Positions 1-8,878 of a stretch of DNA of 64,000 bases are shown piece after piece. Position 1 is the stretch's first letter. Every line of letters begins with the position of its first letter. Origin of the DNA: Pseudomonas sp. RIT409 (GTDB lineage Bacteria > Pseudomonadota > Gammaproteobacteria > Pseudomonadales > Pseudomonadaceae); the NCBI RefSeq assembly GCF_003052515.2, contig NZ_QARE02000018.1, positions 1 to 64,000 of the forward strand. The letters are read 5' to 3'. A model generated the notes under the pieces. It was not told where the DNA came from. It saw only the letters and a program-made list of their open reading frames with translations, and did no database searches. Both the position numbers and the translations under genes were made by a program.

Positions 1-6
1 CAACGC

Positions 7-624
7 ATGACGTTACTCACGGAACACGAACGCCAGCAGGTTGCCAGCGCCATTGAAGCGGTGGAGCGCGCCACGGACGCGGAGCTGGTCACTGTCCTGG
101 CGGCCAACGCCGATGACTACGCGTATGTGCCGCTGATTTGGGCCGGGCTGGCGGCGCTGTTCATTCCCGGGCTCATCAATTTCTATCCGGGCTGGCTCAG
201 CGCCAACCAATTGCTGCTGGCGCAGATCGCCACCTTCATCGTCGTGGCGTTGGTGTGCCGTCTGCCAGCGGTCGTCACGCGGCTGGTGCCCCGCTCCGTG
301 CGGCATTGGCGTGCGGGCAACATGGCGCGTCGGCAATTTCTAGAACAGAACCTGCATGCCACGGCGAACGGCACGGGTATGCTGATTTTCGTCAGCGAGG
401 CCGAGCGCTACGTTGAAATCATCGTCGACGACGGGATCGCCCGACGCGTGGACGATGAGGTCTGGCGAACCCTGGTGGATGTGTTCACCCAGCAAGTGGC
501 CCGAGGCCAGACCTTGGAGGGCTTTCTGGGCTGCATTCGCGCCTGTGGCGAGGTACTGGCCGATCAGGTGCCGGTGACGCAGCCACGCAATGAGTTGCCC
601 AACCGTTTGGTGGTGCTGGAGTAA
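7..624 (+). CDS. TPM domain membrane protein
   Basis: A 205-residue protein of the TPM (YgcG/TPM_phosphatase) family. Two hydrophobic segments lie at about residues 38-60 and 68-88, followed by a soluble TPM fold. The run YVEIIVDDGIARRVDD near residue 136 is typical of that fold. In Pseudomonas such genes usually sit after lemA and a first TPM gene, so the bases left of the window probably hold those partners; that is inference. The start is the first ATG, at position 7, and no upstream sequence is available to test alternatives. TPM proteins have been linked to membrane-protein repair and phosphatase-like folds, but the function here is not known. Confidence 0.8.
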   Translation: MTLLTEHERQQVASAIEAVERATDAELVTVLAANADDYAYVPLIWAGLAALFIPGLINFYPGWLSANQLLLAQIATFIVVALVCRLPAVVTRLVPRSVRHWRAGNMARRQFLEQNLHATANGTGMLIFVSEAERYVEIIVDDGIARRVDDEVWRTLVDVFTQQVARGQTLEGFLGCIRACGEVLADQVPVTQPRNELPNRLVVLE

Positions 625-720
625 TACCCAGCCCCGCATCCCTCATAAATATGCCCACCCCAGCGTCGTACCCGCCTAAAATACCGCTTTCGTATCTTTC
701 GCTTCCCGAGGCTGTATCCG

Positions 721-1938
721 ATGTCCGTCACTGCTTCCCACCCCACGCCAGCGCAGGATCACCGCGCGGACTTTCTCGGCTTGCTCGATACCTGCCTGGT
801 TCAAGGCTCGTTGATCAAGCTGGTGCTGGCCCGCTACGTGGGTGATGAGGTGGATCTACAGCGGATCATCATCAAACCGACCACGATCAAGCAGCAGCCT
901 TGTCTCTCTTTCGTGTACCGCTACAAAACCCGCGACATCACCAAGAATCATCCGCTGGCCGACGCGCAAGCGCTTATCGCAGGCTTGCTGCCCGACGCAT
1001 TCAGAAACGCCCACCTGCTGTCATTGACGGACGAAGTCCAGCTGGAATTCGGCAAAAAGGGCAAGAGCTCGCTGCACCGGACAACTTCACAACAGCAGCG
1101 CGAAGCGCCATCGGCCGGGCATGATCGTGAAAAAAAACGCTACCTGGAGTTGAGTCGCCCGTTCCTGACCGATCTGGGCGTGACCAACAGGCAGCATGAG
1201 CTGATACCGGCCATGTCGCGCAAATGGAAGCAGATCAACAAATTCATCGAAGTGTTTTCCCACGCGCTGAGCCAGTCGCCGATCAAACTGGACAAGCCGG
1301 TGAGCGTGGCTGATTTCGGCTCGGGCAAAGGCTACCTGACCTTCGCCATCCATGATTACTTGCGCAACACCCTACAGGCCGAAGGCAACGTCACGGGCGT
1401 CGAGTTGCGCGAAGACATGGTGACGCTGTGCAACGACGCGGCGGGTCGGCTGGAACACCCTGGCCTGGTCTTCAAATGCGGGGACGTGCGTTCGGTCGCA
1501 CCGAGCGAACTGGATGTGATGATTGCGCTGCATGCCTGTGACATTGCCACGGACTATGCCATTCACACCGGCATTCGCTCCGGGGCGTCGATCATTATGT
1601 GTTCGCCGTGCTGCCACAAACAGGTCCGCCTGCAGATCCAGAGCCCGACGCTGCTCAAGCCCATGCTGCAATACGGCCTGCACATGGGGCAGCAGGCGGA
1701 GATGGTCACTGACGCACTGCGCGCACTGCTGCTGGAGGCTTGCGGTTACGAGACCAAGGTGTTCGAGTTCATTTCGCTGGAACACACCAACAAGAACAAG
1801 ATGATCCTGGCGGTCAAACGCCCCGCCGCACAGGATCCGACCGAGCTGTTGGCCAGGATTCAGGAATTGAAGACGTTCTACAACATCAGCGAGCAGTGCC
1901 TGGAGACATTGCTCCAGGCGGACGGCTTGCTTGGCTAG
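721..1938 (+). CDS. Class I SAM-dependent methyltransferase (Methyltransf_32 type)
   Basis: A 405-residue protein. The N-terminal about 170 residues have no motif I recognise. The C-terminal part carries a Rossmann SAM-binding motif, VADFGSGKGYLTFA (about residues 197-210), an acidic strand end (VELRED), and the ALHACDIATDYAI and CSPCCHKQ motifs typical of the Methyltransf_32 group related to RNA methyltransferases. The substrate is not known; the double cysteine in CSPCCHKQ is conserved in the family and suggests RNA. The start ATG at 721 gives the full family-like length. The gene stands alone, convergent with the EamA transporter. Confidence 0.8.
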   Translation: MSVTASHPTPAQDHRADFLGLLDTCLVQGSLIKLVLARYVGDEVDLQRIIIKPTTIKQQPCLSFVYRYKTRDITKNHPLADAQALIAGLLPDAFRNAHLLSLTDEVQLEFGKKGKSSLHRTTSQQQREAPSAGHDREKKRYLELSRPFLTDLGVTNRQHELIPAMSRKWKQINKFIEVFSHALSQSPIKLDKPVSVADFGSGKGYLTFAIHDYLRNTLQAEGNVTGVELREDMVTLCNDAAGRLEHPGLVFKCGDVRSVAPSELDVMIALHACDIATDYAIHTGIRSGASIIMCSPCCHKQVRLQIQSPTLLKPMLQYGLHMGQQAEMVTDALRALLLEACGYETKVFEFISLEHTNKNKMILAVKRPAAQDPTELLARIQELKTFYNISEQCLETLLQADGLLG

Positions 1939-1962
1939 ACGCGGTTGGCCAGACGCGGTCGG

Positions 1963-2862
1963 CTAGACGCGGGTAGCCACCCTGGGCTTCGGCGCGATGA
2001 CGGCAGTCTTGCGCCCGATGGCCAGGGTCACCACGACGCCAGCGGCGAAGATCCAAGTGATCGGGTCGATGTGTTCACCGAAAAACAGAGCCGAAAATGC
2101 CATCGTGAAGAACAACTGGATCAGTTGGATCTGGCTGACGCGGGCAATGCCGCCCATGGCCAGGCCGGCGTACCAGGCGAAGAAACCGATGAACTGCGAA
2201 AACAGCGAAACGTAGCCGAACGCCCACCAGGCGCCGGCGGATATCGGCCCCTGATGCTGAGCGGCCAGGTAGCCGACCGGGACAATCAATACTGGCGCTG
2301 AAATCACCAGGGCCCAGCAGATGACTTGCCAGCCACCCATCTGCTTCGCCAGCCGCCCGCCTTCCGCATAACCCAGGCCGCCAATCGCCACTGCTCCGAC
2401 CATCAGCAAATCACCGGCTTGCAGGTTACCTGCGCCGCTGATGAGCGCATACCCGAGCACCAGAACGCTGCCCATTGCGGCACAGGCCCAGAAAGCGCGG
2501 GACGGACGTTCATGAGACAGCCAGGCGGCATAGATCGCTACCAGCAAGGGTTGTAAACCGTTGACCAGTGCGCCGTGTGAGGCGGGAAGGGTTTTCATGG
2601 CCCAGGCCGATAGCACAGGGAAGCCGATGATGACCCCGGAGGCCACCACCATCAGGCCTTTGAATTGCGCAAATGTCGGCAAATGCTCCCTGCGCCACAG
2701 CAGCAATGCGCCTGCTGGAATCGCAGCGACCAAGGCGCGGCCCAGCCCATTGAGCAGCGGATGGATTTCCTGAACGACGATACGGGTCATCGGCAACGTC
2801 AGGCTGAAGATCACCACCCCGATCAGCCCGAGCAGCATGCCGGTGTTTTCGCGAGAAGACAT
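1963..2862 (-). CDS. EamA/DMT family transporter
   Basis: A 299-residue integral membrane protein with about ten hydrophobic segments in two EamA repeats, as in drug/metabolite exporters. The start was moved to the internal ATG at 2862 (MSSRENTGMLLG), because the longer reading only adds a hydrophilic stretch in front of the first membrane helix. Exported substrate cannot be told from the sequence; family members export amino acids or other small metabolites across the inner membrane. It is convergent with the methyltransferase, with only 24 bp between the two stop codons. Confidence 0.85.
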   Translation of the reverse strand: MSSRENTGMLLGLIGVVIFSLTLPMTRIVVQEIHPLLNGLGRALVAAIPAGALLLWRREHLPTFAQFKGLMVVASGVIIGFPVLSAWAMKTLPASHGALVNGLQPLLVAIYAAWLSHERPSRAFWACAAMGSVLVLGYALISGAGNLQAGDLLMVGAVAIGGLGYAEGGRLAKQMGGWQVICWALVISAPVLIVPVGYLAAQHQGPISAGAWWAFGYVSLFSQFIGFFAWYAGLAMGGIARVSQIQLIQLFFTMAFSALFFGEHIDPITWIFAAGVVVTLAIGRKTAVIAPKPRVATRV

Positions 2863-3100
2863 GTCGAATCGTGCCTTGTTGTTATAAATAAAAAGAACGC
2901 CCATTCAGCCACAAATGGTGCGGTTCGCCCCTTAACAGCTACCGACAGAATCAGCCGTACACTTTGCCAGGGGAGCGCTTCAGCCGTTTCATGGCCTGCG
3001 AACGGACGAAGGCGAATGTTGGTGCAAAACTTGAATGCCATCTTCCTGCAACAGTTTGACGGTCAAATTGTCGCCATTCAGTTCAGTCAGGAGAGCCATC

Positions 3101-3331
3101 GTGTCGGGCATCGGTAAGTGGGCGTTGCAAGGTGTTGTAGTGTTCGTGTTCGCATGGCTGGCGACCGTAGCGGCCCAATGGTCAGCGAGCGTCGTCAAGA
3201 CGACGAGCAGTGATCGGCTGGCCGCCTTGAGCAGCGTGCGGCTCTCCAGCGAAGCGGTGGCGACGGTCGCGAGTAAAAACGTATCACGCGATGCTGTAGT
3301 GGTGACGGCCTTGTCGCAGGGGGACGAGTAA
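3101..3331 (+). CDS. Small single-pass membrane protein
   Basis: A 76-residue ORF starting at GTG 3101, preceded by a CAGGAG ribosome-binding site 6-7 nt upstream, which favours this start over the in-frame ATG at 3035. It has one hydrophobic helix (about residues 8-26, GVVVFVFAWLATVAAQ) and a Ser/Ala/Val-rich tail. I do not recognise the family. Codon use resembles the chromosome, so it is probably real, but no function can be offered. Confidence 0.5.
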   Translation: MSGIGKWALQGVVVFVFAWLATVAAQWSASVVKTTSSDRLAALSSVRLSSEAVATVASKNVSRDAVVVTALSQGDE

Positions 3332-3360
3332 CCCCGCAGAGAGGGGGGGCGGTCGGACGA

Positions 3361-4398
3361 CTATGACTGACTTCCCTTCGCCTCCACTCCGTCTCCAGCC
3401 CGCGTCACCGGCACCGACAGCCTGGGGTTGCCGAGCGGGTGTGTCAGTGCATTGAAGAATTGCAGTTCAATGTGTTGCCCTTCAAACAACGCGTGATAGT
3501 GCCTTTTCTGGTGCTGCACGAACGCGTCGTTGCGGGGCAGTATGGAAATTGCGAGCGTTTGCGGGCGGGCCTGCAGGACCGCATCGAGAATGTGCCGGTC
3601 CTGCCTGCCCAGCGCGTGGCCGAAGATGCACAACGCACCTTGGTGCCGGGCCAGTTGGGCGTGGCAATAGGCGAGGTAGTCCGAGCCGCGGATGATCTTC
3701 ATCTTGTCGTCGCTGCGCCCTTCGCAGACGAACAGGGGCACATCTTCCAGTGCATTCACGGCGAAACTGCCCAGCAATGTGCTCTCCGAAGAAAGCAACT
3801 TGCGCGTGGTGCCATCGAAATGTTTGACCAGATGCATGCCACCGTGCAGGTAAAGCACGCGGGTGGCATGGCTGTCGGTGCGATGCAGGTTGAACGTGGC
3901 ATCGTCGTCGAACAAATCGTCGAACGGATGGGCACCGTGCATCACCGCCCAATAGGCCAGCAGGTCGTAGTTGGTGGAATACACCGTCTCATACTGACTC
4001 AGCGCCTGGCTGATGTGGGCGATGGTCGAAGGCTCCATCAGGCGCCACGGAATGTGGGCCGAACGTATGCCGTGGATCAGGGCTTCCTTGATGGCGAAGT
4101 AGCGATTGCGCGGCGACGAAGAGCTGATGGTCAGCGCCGCGTTGACCCGCATTGCGATCTTCAGCCCGCTGAGCACGGGTTCGAAATTCTCGGTGTCCAT
4201 CGACTTGAACAACGCCAGTTCAGTCGGGCTGAGCGGCTTGTTGCGGGTGGTCTGGGCCAATTCGAACAGGGAATCGTAGGCGAAATGTTTCCACACCGCC
4301 CGACTTGCGCCGTTCCCGAGCAACAGCCCCGTGCAGGGATGGGTGTTCTGTAGCTGAGCCCAATCGGACAGTTCGGCATCAAAATCGGTGAAATCCAT
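3361..4398 (-). CDS. DUF4917 family SIR2-like protein
   Basis: A 345-residue protein that reads as the DUF4917 (SIR2-like) family. A nucleotide-loop-like GNGAS lies at residues 28-32, a TNYD motif has Asn at 143, and LHGG has His at 185. These match in order and spacing the Asn/His pair of SIR2-type NAD-cleaving domains, such as those in ThsA-like defence proteins. I chose ATG 4398 (MDFTDFDAEL) because the longer reading adds a 74-residue basic extension unlike the family, and a GCGAGA element precedes this ATG. Enzymatic activity is inference. It lies 1.2 kb from the RloC gene, just outside the tRNA-Gly island border. Confidence 0.75.
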   Translation of the reverse strand: MDFTDFDAELSDWAQLQNTHPCTGLLLGNGASRAVWKHFAYDSLFELAQTTRNKPLSPTELALFKSMDTENFEPVLSGLKIAMRVNAALTISSSSPRNRYFAIKEALIHGIRSAHIPWRLMEPSTIAHISQALSQYETVYSTNYDLLAYWAVMHGAHPFDDLFDDDATFNLHRTDSHATRVLYLHGGMHLVKHFDGTTRKLLSSESTLLGSFAVNALEDVPLFVCEGRSDDKMKIIRGSDYLAYCHAQLARHQGALCIFGHALGRQDRHILDAVLQARPQTLAISILPRNDAFVQHQKRHYHALFEGQHIELQFFNALTHPLGNPRLSVPVTRAGDGVEAKGSQS

Positions 4399-4584
4399 CG
4401 TCTCGCTTCGCTTTCGGGTGAACAGGCCTGACGTAAGCCAGAACGGACTGGACTTATAGGAACACAGATGCGGCTTGTCAATCGGGCTGTCGGCGGTCGG
4501 ACGCGGGAAAATCCTTCGAACTGCCGGGTGCTCCGCATTTCTAATCCATGAACCCACCAGCATCCGGTTCGCCCGGAGGTGAAC

Positions 4585-4812
4585 ATGAAGACTGATCCTG
4601 TCAATACCCCCGCAGCCCAAAGCCCAGGCCCCAATCCCAATCCGATGGAGCGCTCACGCCACAGCGAGGCCGGGCGACAGGCGGACACGTTCGAGCGAGT
4701 GGAGGGCCTCGACGAAAACGATCGTGAGACGCCGCCCCCGCAGACCTGGAAGCACCCGGATGACGGCAAAAGCCTGTCCGAGAAAGACGAGGAAATACCT
4801 CTCAAACCTTGA
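4585..4812 (+). CDS. Small hydrophilic hypothetical protein
   Basis: A 75-residue, very hydrophilic, Pro/Glu/Asp-rich protein with no hydrophobic segment, probably disordered. The ATG at 4585 follows a strong GGAGG site (4575-4579) with 5 nt spacing, which makes translation believable. An in-frame GTG at 4579 overlaps that site and is unlikely to be the start. I do not recognise a family. Confidence 0.55.
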   Translation: MKTDPVNTPAAQSPGPNPNPMERSRHSEAGRQADTFERVEGLDENDRETPPPQTWKHPDDGKSLSEKDEEIPLKP

Positions 4813-4910
4813 GAGCCGTTGGTCAAGCCAATGCTCAATCCGCCTTGAGCGGGTGTAAGGTCTTTTGGGTAAGCACCTATCACACTCTCCGAAGCGAGAG
4901 GGAGGTCCCA

Positions 4911-5150
4911 ATGCACAGCGCAATGCTCAGCAAAACGCATTTCAATGGTTATGACGTCATCAACGTCAACAACGGCCCCTGGCGGGTCTGCACGCACCAT
5001 GACCGACTTGGGTCGTTCGAAACGCGGGAGGAAGCCATGGCATTTGCGGCGTCACTGCCTGCTTACAAAGAGCGAACGGCGATGGAGGGCCAGGCTGAAG
5101 AGAAGGACGAGGGCAGTACACAAACGGTCAAGGACCGAACCAGCCATTGA
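4911..5150 (+). CDS. Small DUF2188-like protein
   Basis: A 79-residue protein with a GGAGGT ribosome-binding site 5 nt before ATG 4911. The stretch with GPWRVCTHHDRLGSFETREE followed by an alanine-rich helix has the layout of DUF2188-type proteins, a short beta-strand domain that ends in an EAxxxA helix. This is pattern similarity only. The charged tail after about residue 55 looks disordered. It is the last chromosomal gene before the island border at about 5214. Confidence 0.5.
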   Translation: MHSAMLSKTHFNGYDVINVNNGPWRVCTHHDRLGSFETREEAMAFAASLPAYKERTAMEGQAEEKDEGSTQTVKDRTSH

Positions 5151-5213
5151 CGCATTCGGGCCTGGCGTCACATCGCGTGGGGTCAGGCCCAGACTTCACT
5201 TTTTCAGCGAAGG

Positions 5214-5262
5214 GCCCGGAAATGCTGGGGGAGGTGGAGCGGGTAGAGGGAATCGAACTCTT
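5214..5262 (+). repeat. Island border: partial tRNA-Gly 3' end and flank (att-like direct repeat)
   Basis: About 49 bp here match 10210-10258 with roughly three mismatches. The match covers 22 nt of the tRNA-Gly 3' part (positions 5238-5259, minus-strand sense), its CCA end and about 20 nt beyond. The identity breaks off in the T-arm, as expected for an integration crossover in a tRNA 3' end. The repeat has the same orientation at both ends, so the sequence between can be read as an integrated island. No integrase gene remains between the repeats. Confidence 0.75.
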
Positions 5263-5583
5263 ATAGGACAGAAGCCCCTTACAAGTGTGTAACCGTGTAA
5301 GTGTGTAACCGGGCGCCCTCACCAGCCCCCGCAAACCCAGCCCCTGCCGTCATCACCCACCGATCCATCCTTCACTCACCAGTCGAGCAAAGCCCGGGTG
5401 TTGCCGGAGCGCCGAAGCACCTACGAGCCGCGTACAGTGAGCTGATCAACCTGCCCCGGCCCGCCTGCACCGTCACGGTAGGATGGGGCTATGAAATCGC
5501 CATTACGCTGCTATAGTTTTTGCCGTATAGCGAGCTTTATCTGCCAATAAAGATTAACACATACCGGTCAATGGAATGCTCAA
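5263..5583. other. Intergenic region at island left end
   Basis: No convincing gene is seen. A short tandem repeat of AGTGTGTAACCG occurs at 5284-5295 and 5300-5311. The last about 80 bases before the ATPase gene are AT-rich and probably contain its promoter, but no clear -35/-10 pair can be fixed by eye. Confidence 0.4.
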
Positions 5584-7797
5584 ATGATAACCACAATTTC
5601 ATTAAAGGACGTCACCAGCTACCCCAAAGATAAGCCGGTCATTCTCGGGCCGTTAAAACGAATTAACCTCGTCTATGGTCTCAATGGATCTGGAAAATCG
5701 ACTGTTGGCGATTATTTGCAGGATCTAGCGGGTAATCGATATCGGACGTGTCAAGTTGATCCAGTGATTAAGCAGGATCAAGTCTTTGTATATAACCAGA
5801 AGTTTATTGAGCGAAATTTTAGCCATGATAACCATCCTGGAATTTTCACACTGAACGAAGGAAATATCGACGCGAAAGAAAAGATTGCGGAACTTCACCA
5901 AAGCATAGAATCGGCAGGTAAGGAAATCGAGCGCATAGCATCGAAGCGTTCTGAAGTCGACGAGCTACATACTAAAGCAACCACTGCTTACAGGGACGCT
6001 CTTTGGGAGATAAGGTTGGGAGTTGAAAAGGGCGCTCTTGCTGCTTGTTTTCGTGGCCCGAGGCAGAAGGAAGCCTTTAAAGACCAGCTAGAAAAAATCC
6101 CACCCCCTACAAGCCCAGTCCGGACGGAGAAAGAACTAGCCGAAGCTGCCGAGGCGCTAAGCTCTTCAGACGCGCAGCCAATTCCCAACTTGCCTGAGAT
6201 AAGTTTCCCGGGCGCTATACTCGAAAATGATCCTATCTTGGCCAAGGTCATTACACCCTCCGGTGACTCTTATCTTTCAGACCTTATTCAGAAACTGGGA
6301 AATTCCGATTGGGTTGAAAAAGCATTACCTTTCCTAAGCCACTCCGATAATGTATGTCCCCTCTGTCAGCAAGCTTTGCCTCACGACTTCCTAGTCAACG
6401 TCAAGTCGCTATTTGACGAGACTTATGATCAAGAAAAAGCCAAGGTTGTTCTGCTGAAAGAAAAATATATCAGTGCCGTTGACGCACTGGAGTTGGAATT
6501 AGATTCGCCGATGTATACATCTTCAGCAATTCAGTCAGATACATCTTTCATAAAGGCTAAAAGCGAGTTGAAACGGTTGCTCACAATCAACCGAACCCGA
6601 TTGGCTGATAAAGAAAAAACTGTATCCACATCTTTGTCGTTAGAATCTACAACGGCAACATTAGCAAATTTAAATTTGGCGATCAAAGCTCAAAGGGCCA
6701 AGGATGAAGCGTACAATCTTAGATTGAGCAATAAGGATCAGCTCTTTGCCCAAGTGGTTACTGAGCTTTGGCAATTGATGCGTCTTCAAGCAGAAAAAAT
6801 TATAGCCAGGCATCAAGAGAGTACGAGAAGTCATACCGGCAGCATCACGGATTTAGATGCGAAGAAGAGTGTGTTAGCTGAGCAGCGGAAAAGCAATCTT
6901 TTAGCGATAAGTGATTTTCAGTCGAAAATGACCAATGTTGAAGAGGCGGTTAGAAACATCAATGCGTCTATCGCTAGCATTGGCATCACGGGTTTCAATC
7001 TGAAAAAGGTTGATGGCGACGGAACTAGCTACTGCCTGGTTCGGGGGAATAATTCGACCGATATTTATAAGTCATTGAGTGAAGGTGAAAAGACTCTTAT
7101 TACCTTCTTGTATTTCCTTGAGCTGTGCGCAGGCAGTGTAGATGCAGACAAGCCGGTGGTAGCGAGCGACAGGATTATCGTGATTGATGACCCGATCTCC
7201 AGCTTGTCGCACAATTACGTATATGAGGTTGCCGCCCATATTTATCATCGCGTGCTATCATCGGAAGCGAGATTCAAGCAAGTCATCGTGCTTACCCATA
7301 ACTTGTTCTTCTTTCATGAGTTGTTGAGAAATGCACAGCCGGGTATCACAAAAAAATACGCGTGCTTCCGAGTATCTAAGGGCGCTCATAGTGGTATCGA
7401 AAAATTAGGGCATGATGAAATAAAAAATGATTACGAAACATACTGGCAAGTAATTAAAGATGCGCGCGATTCTAAAGTGCACGCTGCGGTGTTGCCTAAC
7501 ATGATGCGCAATATCTTGGAGCAGTACTTTAGCTTCATTCATAAGAATGACAGCTTGATAAAGGCGCTCGAAGGCTTGGAAAAAGAGGATTTGGAATTTA
7601 AGCCGCTTTATCGTTATATAAATCGGAAGTCACATGGTGGCGCAATTAATATTACTGACTTTGGTGGGTGGAGCGCTGACAAAATGATTGAGAAGTTCCA
7701 AGGGGTCTTTGCGAGATCCGGATACCCCGAGCACTACGCCGTCATGATGGGCGGTATAGCCGGGGAGGAAGGGGGCACTATGCCTTCGAGCACATGA
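5584..7797 (+). CDS. rloC: RloC-like AAA ATPase / anticodon nuclease
   Basis: A 737-residue AAA_13-type protein. Walker A is GLNGSGKST (32-40). Long coiled coils (about 95-190 and 280-460) flank CPLC (Cys258, Cys261), a Rad50-like zinc hook. An ABC signature SLSEGEKT (497-504), Walker B IIVIDD (531-536) and H-loop VLTHN (569-573) follow. C-terminally, R642-xxx-E646 and H684 match the Arg-Glu-His triad of PrrC/RloC anticodon nucleases. RloC proteins are known to excise the wobble nucleotide of tRNA when activated, for example by DNA damage or phage. Here no restriction-modification genes adjoin it. The gene is much AT-richer than the chromosome, pointing to transfer. The symbol is by family only; activity is inferred. 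Confidence 0.82.
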   Translation: MITTISLKDVTSYPKDKPVILGPLKRINLVYGLNGSGKSTVGDYLQDLAGNRYRTCQVDPVIKQDQVFVYNQKFIERNFSHDNHPGIFTLNEGNIDAKEKIAELHQSIESAGKEIERIASKRSEVDELHTKATTAYRDALWEIRLGVEKGALAACFRGPRQKEAFKDQLEKIPPPTSPVRTEKELAEAAEALSSSDAQPIPNLPEISFPGAILENDPILAKVITPSGDSYLSDLIQKLGNSDWVEKALPFLSHSDNVCPLCQQALPHDFLVNVKSLFDETYDQEKAKVVLLKEKYISAVDALELELDSPMYTSSAIQSDTSFIKAKSELKRLLTINRTRLADKEKTVSTSLSLESTTATLANLNLAIKAQRAKDEAYNLRLSNKDQLFAQVVTELWQLMRLQAEKIIARHQESTRSHTGSITDLDAKKSVLAEQRKSNLLAISDFQSKMTNVEEAVRNINASIASIGITGFNLKKVDGDGTSYCLVRGNNSTDIYKSLSEGEKTLITFLYFLELCAGSVDADKPVVASDRIIVIDDPISSLSHNYVYEVAAHIYHRVLSSEARFKQVIVLTHNLFFFHELLRNAQPGITKKYACFRVSKGAHSGIEKLGHDEIKNDYETYWQVIKDARDSKVHAAVLPNMMRNILEQYFSFIHKNDSLIKALEGLEKEDLEFKPLYRYINRKSHGGAINITDFGGWSADKMIEKFQGVFARSGYPEHYAVMMGGIAGEEGGTMPSST

Positions 7798-8011
7798 CGA
7801 CCAACTGACGTCAAAAAGAGGCTTCGGAAGGCGGTGGTGGCGATGTGCCACCCAGCGCTTCCAATCCCCATAGGTGGCTGCTAGGATAGACCTGCAGCTA
7901 CCACCAGCGACTCCCTTTCCGTGCTGCCTGACCCTCCAAACCGCATGAGCTTTGCGCAAGGGGCGCAAAGGCTATCAGCAGGCAATGCTGAGAAAATATG
8001 GAGGGTTCTTC
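7798..8011. other. Intergenic region with two hairpins
   Basis: Between the ATPase and the small ORF lie a near-perfect inverted repeat, GGTGGCTGC / GCAGCTACC (7871-7901), and a perfect one, CTTTGCGC / GCGCAAAG (7950-7957 and 7963-7970). Neither is followed by a T-run, so a simple terminator is not obvious. They may be structured leader elements for the small ORF that follows. Confidence 0.35.
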
Positions 8012-8116
8012 ATGAGAAATCATGAGAAAGTCGTACCTGTACGACAATACGAACGTTTCCGCTTTGGTCGTTGGGAACAGGTGCGTAAGCACCGCCGTTC
8101 CCTGCCTCGGCGGTAA
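8012..8116 (+). CDS. 34-residue basic micro-ORF
   Basis: ATG 8012 follows a strong GGAGGG site (8000-8005, 6 nt spacing) and reads 34 codons to TAA. The product is strongly basic and arginine-rich (for example RQYERFRFGRWEQVRKHRRS) and has no hydrophobic segment. The good ribosome-binding site and the regular composition suggest a real gene rather than chance. I do not recognise a family. A nucleic-acid-binding role or a leader-peptide role is possible, but both are guesses. Confidence 0.45.
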   Translation: MRNHEKVVPVRQYERFRFGRWEQVRKHRRSLPRR

Positions 8117-8340
8117 TGGATGAGTTTGGTGGTAGCTGCACTATCTAATCTCCCCCTCCACGGTGGGCATCACCCACTGACCCGTAGGCAACCTAGGCGC
8201 TGGTCGTGCCTCATCAAGCATGAAATGATCGATGACGTCGACGCCTGAATCCTTTGTAAACGCTCCATGAACCACACATTCAAAGCGCTAATCTGATCCC
8301 CAATGCTGTGCTCCCGATCTCTTTCTGAAGCCTGCACCTC
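8117..8340. other. Intergenic region, nothing recognised
   Basis: No ORF with a believable start and no RNA feature was recognised in this stretch between the micro-ORF and the IS66 remnant. Confidence 0.4.
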
Positions 8341-8520
8341 ATGATGCGCCCCGACGCCAAAGTCGAAAAAGTCTATCTCTACCCCAAGCCTGTCGACTTT
8401 CGAAAATCCATCGACGGCCTCACCGCGTTAGTCGAACCGGATATAAAAGTGGCAATATTCGACCCGGTGCTTTTCGTCTTCCTCAACAAATCTCGTAATC
8501 GAGTGAAGATCCTGTACTGG
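8341..8520 (+). pseudogene. IS66-family TnpB (Orf2) N-terminal remnant
   Basis: The reading frame from ATG 8341 encodes the hallmark start of the IS66 accessory protein TnpB (KVYLYPKPVDFRKSIDGL and KSRNRVKILYW), about 60 residues. It then leaves the family sequence near 8520; the frame runs on to 8649 with unrelated residues. Full TnpB is about 115 residues, and the large IS66 transposase that should follow is absent. This is a dead fragment showing that the island has been rearranged by insertion sequences. Confidence 0.8.
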
Positions 8521-8800
8521 GGTGTGTCACGAACGCTGGCGTCGGCCAGCGATGCTGTATTAAAGATTGGAATAGATCTCCCGGAGTCTGCTTACAGGAA
8601 CCGGTTTCAAACTACCCGGTGCTGCTGCGTTCAAAAGGCGTGGTGGTGAGCGACCGTTGGAAAAGGCGCCGATAACGGCGTCAGGTAAGTATTGAGGAGA
8701 TGAGCGAAAGCAAACCATCCGAAGACGCATCGTTAAGAATTCAAATGCTGTCAAAACCTAGGTCGCTTAGTAGCCTCGGGATCAGTCTGGAAGATACCTG
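8521..8800. other. IS-scar region, nothing recognised
   Basis: Between the IS66 remnant and the left end of the IS3 element I see no complete gene or RNA. Confidence 0.35.
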
Positions 8801-8878
8801 TTTACTGTCCAGATGGCAGCCGGTGTATAGGTGGCATGAGCTCAATACCCCCTTAGGATAAGGGGTAGGCAAACGGGT

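Noticed and set aside
3439..4353. 304-codon plus-strand reading opposite the DUF4917 gene
   Set aside because: It is the antisense shadow of a gene with clear family motifs; it has no ribosome site and no recognisable domain.
5284..5311. Possible CRISPR-like repeat (AGTGTGTAACCG twice)
   Set aside because: Only two short copies 4 bp apart, with no spacer structure and no cas genes.
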